Shown one piece after another: positions 1-5,623 of a stretch of 7,424 nucleotides of DNA. The notes beneath the pieces were generated by a model. It was not told where the DNA came from and made no database searches. It saw only the letters and a program-made list of their open reading frames with translations. The position numbers were made by a program, and so were the translations under genes. Source of the stretch: CAZRIP01 sp964600165. Lineage in GTDB: Bacteria; Elusimicrobiota; Elusimicrobia; UBA1565; UBA9628. The stretch covers positions 1 through 7,424 of the forward strand of contig CAZRIP010000144.1 in assembly GCA_964600165.1 (NCBI GenBank). The letters run 5' to 3'. Each line of letters starts with the position of its first letter. The first letter of the stretch is position 1.

Positions 1-255
1 GCCAAGCTCGGCGCCGGCCTCGGCCGCGCCTTCGGCCATGGCGGAGGCCGCCGAGCGCGCGGCGGCGGAGGCGGCCGCGCGCGAGCCGGCGACCGCGCCG
101 CCGCGCGCGCCGTTGAAAGCCTTGCCCGCGTCGCCGCCCAGCTCGACGGCGGCGCCGGACTTCTTGCGCTCCTCTTTTTTCTTCTTTAAGTCGGGAATGT
201 CGGCGAGGGGCGCGCCAGTCGATCCGGCTCCGGGATCTTCCTTTTTATCGGCCAT
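1..255 (-). CDS. Hypothetical protein with Lys/Glu-rich N-terminal tail, partial (3' end outside window)
   Basis: This is the fourth gene of the minus-strand cluster. Only its first 85 codons lie in the window; the frame is open to the left edge, so the C-terminus is missing. It starts at the ATG at 255-253, which has GAGG 10 nt upstream and lies 22 bp after the preceding stop. The visible part begins MADKKEDPG, then has a short PLADIPDL segment and a strongly basic/acidic run (KKKKEERKKSG, about residues 24-34). An Ala/Gly/Ser-rich stretch follows (about residues 34-85). The basic tail after a Pro/Ile segment resembles the N-termini of the 502- and 867-residue proteins just upstream, so I infer a member of the same architectural group, expected to have a membrane segment further on. 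No such segment is visible here. I do not recognise a family and assign no function. The reading frame, start and operon position are fairly secure. Confidence 0.7.
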   Translation of the reverse strand, partial: MADKKEDPGAGSTGAPLADIPDLKKKKEERKKSGAAVELGGDAGKAFNGARGGAVAGSRAAASAAARSAASAMAEGAAEAGAELG

Positions 256-277
256 GGTCGTTTTGCCTCATCCGCTC

Positions 278-2881
278 TTAATGCTTTCCGCCGTTGAAGT
301 ACGGGTTCGCGTAATTGGTCGTCGTCGTGGTAGTGCCCGTGGTGGTCTTGAACGTCAGATTCTGAGCGCCCGGACCCTGAAGTCCGGTGGGCGGCGTCGT
401 CATGAGCTTTCCGCTCGAGTCGTAATAGTTCGTGATGGACCCGTTCTGGACGGAATAGACGGGGTTACCGTTCGCGTCATAGTTGACGTTCACCGGCGCG
501 TTTCCGTTGGCCGCGCCGATCTTGCCCATCGTGCTCGTATCGCCCATTTGGATCGAGCTGGTCGTTTGGCTCGTGACCTGGCCGTTGGGTCCATATTGGA
601 CGTTCGACTGCAGCATCTGCCCGTTGCTGTAGTTCGTATTGCTCACCACCTGGTTGCTCGCGTTGAAGGTCTGGGTGTTAGTCATCGTCCGCGTGCCGTC
701 CTGGCCGACCGTGTAATCGTTATAAGTCGCCGGCGTCGTGCCCGAAGCCGGCGTGTAAACGCTCTGGGTTTGGACACCTTTGGCGTCGATGCTGTTATAC
801 GTCGTCACGCCGTTGGTCGTCTGCGCCGTCACCGTGCCCGTCGGCGTCGACGTGGCCGCCGTGTTGAAATCCCCTTGCGTGACGTTGTAAGTCTTGGCCG
901 TCGTGAGGCCGTTCGCGTCCGTGGTAGTCGTGCTGTAGCTGACGACGTTGCCGTCGGGGTCCGTATTGACGATCGTGTGGGCGTTGACGCTGGTATTGGC
1001 GTCGCCGCCCATCGTGTAGTTCGTGGTCGCCCCGCCGTCGGCATTGACGGTCTGCGTGTAGGTCGTGCCGCTTTGGTTGCTGAGGGTGTTATTGAGGTCC
1101 GTCGGCACGCTGTCGGGTTTGATTTGCAACGGCTTAGAGCCGCTATCCGCCCCGAATTTGGTGGCGTCGTCGTTGACGGCGTTGATGCCGTTGCCCTGAT
1201 CGTCACCGCTTACTTCCGAGACCGTCCCCTGCGAGTTCGCGGTTGTCGGAGCCCCCCCTGGGTTCTGGCCCGTCGCGTTCGCCAAGTCCTTGTGATGATC
1301 GAGGGCGTCTTTCGTCTCCTGATCCGCTTCCTTCTTATTCGCCGCCGCGTCCGCCTTGGCCTTATCGTTGTCCATGGCCTCGGACAACAGCTTGACGCCC
1401 ATGACGACGGTGATGATGCCGCCGAGCATGTACATCACGCCCTCGATCTGACCGCCCGCCGAGAAGATCTTGAGTCCGTACATGAAGGCCGCGAGGCCCG
1501 CGCCGATCGCGACTCCGGCGGCGACTATGCAGACGATCCGAGCGATCATGCTCGTCCACGCGCCTCCCTTCTTGCCGAGCGCTTCGGCCAAGCCGCCGAT
1601 CGCCAGCGCCACGGCCCCGATCATCGACCAAAGCTGCGCGCTCGAGGAGTCGCCGCTCCAGGGCGTGACGTCCTTGTGGTTGGCGTCTGGCACGCAGCCG
1701 CCGGAGGTGTTGGCGGTGAGCGTCATGCCGACGTCCTGCGACATGATGCTGCAGTCGCTGTTTCCGGGATTGTTGTTGTTGTTCGTGGTCGTGGGACCGC
1801 CGCCCTCGCCGGGGCTGCTGCTCGTGTCCCCGCCGCCGGGGCTGGTGCCGCCGCCGCCGCCGCCGCTGCTCGTCGCGCCCGAGCCGCTCGGCTGCTTGTC
1901 GCCGACGCCGCTGCCGCCGACGCCCGCGCCGTTGCCCAAGATGCTGCTGCCCTGTCCCGCCGTCCCGTCGTAAACGCTGCCCGTTTGCACGGCCTGCGTC
2001 TCGCTGGCGGTCGTCCCCAGCGCCTTGCGGTCGTTGTTGTGCTGTGTCGCCAACTGCCCGAAAGCGCTGCGGCCGCCGCCTTTGGCGCCAAGGCCCGCCG
2101 CGCGCGGCACGCCGCCGCCCGCCGCGCCGGCGCGCGCCGTCCCGCCCTTGCCGCCGCTCAGAGGCTTGAAGGCGCCGCCCGATCCGCCGAACATGCCCCC
2201 GCCGCCGGCCAGCATGCTCGCCGAAGTCCCGCTGCCGCCGAAGCTCGTGCTGAGCGCGCCGAACTTCTTGTCCATGGAGCCGGAGCCGCCAAATCTGCCG
2301 TCCTTGCCGCCGCCCTTGTCGGAGGCGGCCGCCTGCGCCATCAGCGCGGCCGCGTCGACGTTGGGCGCCCCCGGGACGGACTTGTCCTTGCCGTCCTTGC
2401 CGCCGCCGCCCGCGCCGCCCTTGCCGTCGGCGCCGTTGCCCGCGCCGTTGGCCGCCGCCGCCGCGGCCGCCGCCGCTTCCGCGGCGCGTTGGGCGTCGGT
2501 CTTGCCGTCGAGGCCGACGCCGTTTGCGATCATCGACAGCGAGTCGCCCCGCGGGGCCTGGTCGCTCGGAAGCCCCGAGACGCCGCCGTAGTCCAACCTC
2601 TGGCCGTCCTTGCCGTCCCTGGAGGCGAAAGGCTTGTTCTTCCTGGCGGCGAGATAGTCGCCGGGAGCGGGCCGGTGGGCCTTGCCGGCCAAATGCGCGG
2701 CCACGCCGATGCAGCCGATGAGCATCGCGACGGCGATCTTCGCGAGACCGCCCTTGAGCGCCATGCCCCCCGGCGTCATCCACCACGCCATGAACGCGCC
2801 GCGCTTTTTCTCTTTCTCTTTCCTGCGCTGCTGGCCGACCTTCGCCAGCGTGATTTGGGGCGGAGCCTCTAAAGTGGCCAT
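278..2881 (-). CDS. Large membrane-anchored Gly/Ala-rich protein with VTPW-helix module and YD-like repeat C-terminus
   Basis: I do not recognise a named family. The start chosen is the ATG at 2881-2879 (MATLEAPPQITL), because GGAG lies 8 nt upstream and the previous gene stops 13 bp before; the open frame reaches 27 codons further, into the preceding gene. This gives 867 residues. The order is: Lys/Glu/Arg-rich tail (about 1-30); membrane anchor (about 45-66); Ala run (about 133-144); long Gly/Ser/Ala/Asn linker to about 375; two cysteines (377 and 396) that could pair outside the cytoplasm; VTPW at 405-408; three hydrophobic helices (about 416-436, 445-470, 481-501) with an AGGQ loop between the last two; a charged stretch (about 501-535); and a Thr/Asn/Gln-rich region (about 540-867). 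The last region has repeated D-x-x-G turns (DPDG 641, DANG 655, DAKG 699, DANG 802, DSSG 821), and residues 801-824 fit a YD/RHS-type unit. The anchor, linker and helix module parallel the upstream 502-residue protein, so paralogy is inferred. If all four helices span the membrane, the repeat region would be cytoplasmic, which is odd. Base composition falls from about 80-90% to about 57% G+C (sampled lines) in the repeat region. Confidence 0.8.
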   Translation of the reverse strand: MATLEAPPQITLAKVGQQRRKEKEKKRGAFMAWWMTPGGMALKGGLAKIAVAMLIGCIGVAAHLAGKAHRPAPGDYLAARKNKPFASRDGKDGQRLDYGGVSGLPSDQAPRGDSLSMIANGVGLDGKTDAQRAAEAAAAAAAAANGAGNGADGKGGAGGGGKDGKDKSVPGAPNVDAAALMAQAAASDKGGGKDGRFGGSGSMDKKFGALSTSFGGSGTSASMLAGGGGMFGGSGGAFKPLSGGKGGTARAGAAGGGVPRAAGLGAKGGGRSAFGQLATQHNNDRKALGTTASETQAVQTGSVYDGTAGQGSSILGNGAGVGGSGVGDKQPSGSGATSSGGGGGGTSPGGGDTSSSPGEGGGPTTTNNNNNPGNSDCSIMSQDVGMTLTANTSGGCVPDANHKDVTPWSGDSSSAQLWSMIGAVALAIGGLAEALGKKGGAWTSMIARIVCIVAAGVAIGAGLAAFMYGLKIFSAGGQIEGVMYMLGGIITVVMGVKLLSEAMDNDKAKADAAANKKEADQETKDALDHHKDLANATGQNPGGAPTTANSQGTVSEVSGDDQGNGINAVNDDATKFGADSGSKPLQIKPDSVPTDLNNTLSNQSGTTYTQTVNADGGATTNYTMGGDANTSVNAHTIVNTDPDGNVVSYSTTTTDANGLTTAKTYNVTQGDFNTAATSTPTGTVTAQTTNGVTTYNSIDAKGVQTQSVYTPASGTTPATYNDYTVGQDGTRTMTNTQTFNASNQVVSNTNYSNGQMLQSNVQYGPNGQVTSQTTSSIQMGDTSTMGKIGAANGNAPVNVNYDANGNPVYSVQNGSITNYYDSSGKLMTTPPTGLQGPGAQNLTFKTTTGTTTTTTNYANPYFNGGKH

Positions 2882-2889
2882 GGGTCGAT

Positions 2890-2893
2890 CTCC
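2890..2893 (-). promoter_or_regulatory. Ribosome binding site deciding the start of the 867-residue gene
   Basis: GGAG on the minus strand lies 8 nt before the ATG at 2881. It sits just downstream of the TAG stop (2897-2895) of the preceding gene. It favours this ATG over the in-frame start at 2962, which would overlap the upstream coding region by 68 bp and add a 27-residue N-terminus unlike the shared N-terminal plan. Confidence 0.65.
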
Positions 2894-2894
2894 A

Positions 2895-4403
2895 CTAATT
2901 ATTATTGTTGCTGCTGCTGTTGCTGTTCGACTCGGTCGCGTGGTAATCGTAGTCCGGAGCAAAGCCGTTCTTGAAGTCCGCCGCGGGCACGGAGCGCATC
3001 GGCGAGAGGTAAGCCACCGCCGCCGAGCCGAGGGCCGCCGCGCCCGAGAGCATCATCAAGCCGTTGGGGCCGTTTTCGGTGACGTTCTTCATGTCGAACA
3101 TCGCCGAGGCCGCGGCCGTGATGATGAACGTGCCCGAGAGCTCGAACATCTGCCCCTGCAGATGCTGCCCGTAGAAGTTGCCGCCGATCAGCGAGCCGAG
3201 GTAGATCACGTAGGCTCCGATGGCCGCGGCGAGGCCGGCCATGACGTAGCCGAGCATCAGGCCGTAACCCGTCTTGCCGACCATCTTGATCGCGTAGAGC
3301 AGCAGCGCGGCCGCGGCGATGAGCATCGCCGCCGTGTTGACCGCGGCCTGCCACGGCGTCACGTTGGCCGGAGCCGTGGGCGGGACGTTGGTGTCCGCGA
3401 AGCGGTTGTCGCTGGGGCCGCTGGTGCCCGGCGACGAGGACGGGGGCGTGCCGGCGGCCGCCGGCGGAGTATCGCCCGCGCCTCCGACCGGCTGCGCGCC
3501 GGCGGCGCTGATCGGAGCGCCCGCTCCGTTGCCGTCCATCGTCGCGCCGACGCCCTGCATGGAGGTCTTGTTGCCGGTGCCGTCGCGGTTGGCCGATAGC
3601 AGCTGGCCCACCGCGCCGCCGAACTTGCGCGCGCGCGAGGCCGCGCCGGGCTTGACCAGGTTGGAAGAGGGACCCGCGCCGAAGCCGCTGATCCTGCCTT
3701 TCTGCCCCGCCGCCACCTGGGGGACGCTGAACGAGGCGTTGGAGCCGCCGGCGCCGGCGCCCGCGCCGAACGCGGGCAAGGTGGCGAGCTTGCCGCTGCC
3801 GAAACTCGCGGCTCTGTTGCCGCCGACGTTGGTGTTGTTGTTCCGGCCGGCGCCGTTGGCGCCTCCGGCCGCGCCCGCCGCGGCCGCGGCCGCCTTGGCC
3901 GCGTCGGAGATGGCCGCCGCGTCCTGCTTGGGCTTGTCGGTCGTGCTGGCCCCGTCCCCCGCGCCGGGCTGCTGCAGCGTGCCGAACGCCCCGGAGTTGG
4001 CCTTGGCCAGATCGTTGAGCGAGCCGTCGGCGGCGGCGGCCGCGGCGGCTTCCGCGCGCGCCTCGGCGTCCATTTGCTCCTTGGACTTTTGGGCGAAGAT
4101 CGAGGAAAACCGATTGTCCCCGCTGTTGGCGCCGGGGCCGAACATCTTGTAGCCGAGGACGCCTAGGCCGCCGGCGAGCGTCGTGGCCGTCAAGATCAAG
4201 CCGATCAGGCCCGCCTTGGTCGCGAGCAGGCCGCCGAAGAGGCCGCCCCCGCCGACGCCGGAGCCTCCCAGCGCGCCCGACAACCCGCGCCCGCCCTTGC
4301 CGAACAAATCGAAGAAGAAGCCGGAGCGCTTCTTTTCCTTTTTCTTCTCGTCGTCCGTCTCCCGGGCTTCGACCGTGATCTCAGGCAACTTCGGAGAATC
4401 CAT
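2895..4403 (-). CDS. Membrane-anchored Ala/Gly-rich protein with VTPW and C-terminal helix cluster
   Basis: I do not recognise a named family. The ATG at 4403-4401 has a strong Shine-Dalgarno (GAGGAGG, 4 nt spacer) and lies 12 bp after the preceding stop. The product has 502 residues. Visible order: a tail beginning DSPKLPEITVEA with EKKKEKKRSG at 19-28; Gly-rich segment; membrane anchor (about 64-87); an acidic/Ala-rich probable helix (about 105-125); a long Ala/Gly/Ser/Asn linker to about 340; VTPW at 348-351; then four hydrophobic helices (about 353-373, 380-404, 420-436, 447-465). A KMVGKTG loop, likely cytoplasmic by the positive-inside rule, separates the first two, and a GGN-rich loop separates the second and third. 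The C-terminus is an Asn/Ser tail ending NNNN. The tail, anchor, Ala helix, a GQL segment in the linker (266-268), VTPW and the helix hairpin have counterparts in the same order in the 867-residue protein immediately downstream. The paired helices with a short Gly-rich loop superficially recall VirB2/TrbC-type pilins, but I cannot establish homology. Role unknown; membrane localisation is well supported. Confidence 0.8.
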   Translation of the reverse strand: MDSPKLPEITVEARETDDEKKKEKKRSGFFFDLFGKGGRGLSGALGGSGVGGGGLFGGLLATKAGLIGLILTATTLAGGLGVLGYKMFGPGANSGDNRFSSIFAQKSKEQMDAEARAEAAAAAAADGSLNDLAKANSGAFGTLQQPGAGDGASTTDKPKQDAAAISDAAKAAAAAAGAAGGANGAGRNNNTNVGGNRAASFGSGKLATLPAFGAGAGAGGSNASFSVPQVAAGQKGRISGFGAGPSSNLVKPGAASRARKFGGAVGQLLSANRDGTGNKTSMQGVGATMDGNGAGAPISAAGAQPVGGAGDTPPAAAGTPPSSSPGTSGPSDNRFADTNVPPTAPANVTPWQAAVNTAAMLIAAAALLLYAIKMVGKTGYGLMLGYVMAGLAAAIGAYVIYLGSLIGGNFYGQHLQGQMFELSGTFIITAAASAMFDMKNVTENGPNGLMMLSGAAALGSAAVAYLSPMRSVPAADFKNGFAPDYDYHATESNSNSSSNNNN

Positions 4404-4415
4404 ACATCCTCCTCG

Positions 4416-5486
4416 TTATTGTCCGCCGATATTCTTTTGCTGCTGGATGGACTGCGCGGCGGGCTGTTGGTTCACCATCGCCATCTGCATCGCCATCATG
4501 CCCATGGCCGGGACCATCGCGCTCATGCTGACGCCCATCAAGCCGCCGATGACCATCGTGCCGATCATCATCATCATCATTTGCTTCATCTGCGCGTTCT
4601 TGTCGACGTTCGGGATATCGGTATGCGGCACGGCGCCTTCGATCTTCTTGTCGGCGAAAGGGTCGTCGACCTTGAGATTGGCGGGCGCGGCGTCGAGCTT
4701 GCCGAAGCTCACGCCGTCGCCGCCGCCGGCGTTGCCGGAATCGCCGATCGTGCCCGAACCGCCGCGGCCGTCGAAGGCGCCGCCGGCCATCGCCGCGGAG
4801 CCGTCGAAGCTGCCCGAGCGGGCGGCGGCGGCGCTCTGCTGCGCGGCCTGGTTGAGCGACTTCATTCCGGTGTTCGGCACCTTATCGGGATCGACGGAGC
4901 CGTTGAGCCCCTGCGTCGTCTTCACGCCGACGTTGGCGTTGCCGGCTCCGAAAAACGCGTTGGGTCCGGCGGCGGCCGACGAGGCGCCCGAGCCGCTGCC
5001 GCCGGGCAGCCCGCCCATCGCGCCGAAAGCCGCGTGCGCCGGATTGAAGGCCGCCGCCGCCTTGTCGCCGGCGCCCTTGGCGTCGGCCGCGGATTTGCGC
5101 GCGACCATCTTGAGCGCGTCGGCGAGCTTGACGTCGGCCTTGGCCATCGCGAGCGTGTTCGTGCTCGCCGAGGCCGCGGCGCCCTCGGGCGCCTGGTAAA
5201 GGGAAGACATGACCGGGCCGTTGCTCTTCTTATAAGGTCCGGCGGCGTCCATCGACAGGTCCACGGCGCCGCCCGGCGCTCCGCCCGGATTGGCGGCGGA
5301 ATCGAGGCTCTGATCGGCGCCGCGGCCGAGCGAAGCCTCTCCGCGCACCGTGCCGCTGCCGGTCCCGGAGTCCACCATCGGCAGGCAGATCCAGGCTCCG
5401 ACCAGCGCAAAGCCGATCAAAATGACCCACCAATACTTCTTAAAAGGGTCGCTATTTCGAGAGAATTTGACCATCATAGGCACCAT
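4416..5486 (-). CDS. Membrane protein with Ala/Gly-rich body and Met-rich hydrophobic C-terminus
   Basis: I do not recognise this protein. It is the first gene of the cluster, 12 bp before the next start. The frame opens at a TTG (5519), but its sequence TTGACA also looks like a -35 box, and AAGGA lies too far upstream (12 nt). ATGs at 5486, 5477 and 5474 are better starts; I take 5486 (GGGGGGT 9 nt upstream, pairing partly through G:U), giving 356 residues. All candidates keep the same mature sequence from FSRNSDPFKKYWW onward. One N-terminal membrane anchor (about 19-36) with basic residues before it predicts N-in, rest-out topology. Residues 40-290 are Ala/Gly/Ser/Asp-rich low complexity, with a possible amphipathic helix near 112-145. 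Residues 300-338 are hydrophobic with 16 methionines in 39 positions, including five in a row at 303-307. The tail is Gln-rich (QQQ at 348-350). Unlike its two downstream neighbours it has no VTPW motif and no long Lys/Glu tail, so shared ancestry is uncertain; shared operon and composition suggest a shared process. Confidence 0.75.
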   Translation of the reverse strand: MVPMMVKFSRNSDPFKKYWWVILIGFALVGAWICLPMVDSGTGSGTVRGEASLGRGADQSLDSAANPGGAPGGAVDLSMDAAGPYKKSNGPVMSSLYQAPEGAAASASTNTLAMAKADVKLADALKMVARKSAADAKGAGDKAAAAFNPAHAAFGAMGGLPGGSGSGASSAAAGPNAFFGAGNANVGVKTTQGLNGSVDPDKVPNTGMKSLNQAAQQSAAAARSGSFDGSAAMAGGAFDGRGGSGTIGDSGNAGGGDGVSFGKLDAAPANLKVDDPFADKKIEGAVPHTDIPNVDKNAQMKQMMMMMIGTMVIGGLMGVSMSAMVPAMGMMAMQMAMVNQQPAAQSIQQQKNIGGQ

Positions 5487-5490
5487 CGGA

Positions 5491-5519
5491 AGGGTACCCC
5501 CCGGTGCCGTTTTTGTCAA
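5491..5519 (-). promoter_or_regulatory. Possible sigma70-type promoter for the four-gene cluster
   Basis: On the minus strand a perfect TTGACA (5519-5514) is followed after exactly 17 bp by TACCCT (5496-5491), which keeps the T, A and final T of the -10 consensus but is GC-rich. Transcription would begin near 5484, essentially at the candidate ATGs, giving a leaderless or very short-leader message. This conflicts with use of the GGGGGGT Shine-Dalgarno at 5502-5496, so only one of the two readings can be right. It sits after the terminator of the protease gene, where a new transcription unit needs a promoter. Confidence 0.35.
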
Positions 5520-5560
5520 GCCAAACGCATTTCCTTACCGTCTTTTTACCGAAAAAGCCG

Positions 5561-5603
5561 GCGCCCGACCTTCGGTCGGGCGCAAACGGGCCCCAAGGCC
5601 CGT
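5561..5603 (-). terminator. Tandem-hairpin rho-independent terminator after the FtsH-like gene
   Basis: Two perfect stem-loops follow the protease stop by about 20 bp. The first in transcription order has a 7-bp stem (5603-5597 with 5592-5586) and a 4-nt loop. The second has a 9-bp, almost pure G+C stem (5583-5575 with 5569-5561) and a 5-nt loop. On the minus strand the second is followed by CGGCTTTTTC, a T-run as expected for intrinsic termination. The first lacks a T-run and may assist or be an RNA 3'-end stabiliser. This separates the protease gene from the downstream cluster. Confidence 0.75.
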
Positions 5604-5623
5604 AGACGTGGAAAGGCCGTTTA

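Noticed and set aside
1770..1870. Simple TTG/GCC trinucleotide runs considered as a repeat element or CRISPR-like array
   Set aside because: They are in-frame Asn and Gly codon runs inside a coding region, with no spacer-repeat alternation.
2709..2720. Lipobox-like L-I-G-C (residues 54-57) in the anchor of the 867-residue protein
   Set aside because: The cysteine sits in the middle of a hydrophobic segment that continues after it, and the preceding charged tail is over 40 residues long. A transmembrane anchor explains it better than a lipoprotein signal.
1362..2786. A 474-codon minus-strand frame within the 867-residue gene
   Set aside because: It is an Arg/Gly/Gln-rich out-of-frame reading of the same DNA, with no ribosome binding site or domain.
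38..2872. A 944-codon plus-strand open frame opposite the 867-residue gene
   Set aside because: It lacks domain logic (Arg/Val/Ala-rich throughout), runs antisense across two genes and the gap between them, and is what GGC/GCC-type codons produce in the opposite frame. The minus-strand gene has a Shine-Dalgarno, an operon fit and recognisable membrane segments.
5586..5603. The 7-bp hairpin alone as an independent terminator or small RNA
   Set aside because: It has no T-run and no promoter of its own; it is best read as part of the tandem-hairpin 3' end of the protease transcript.
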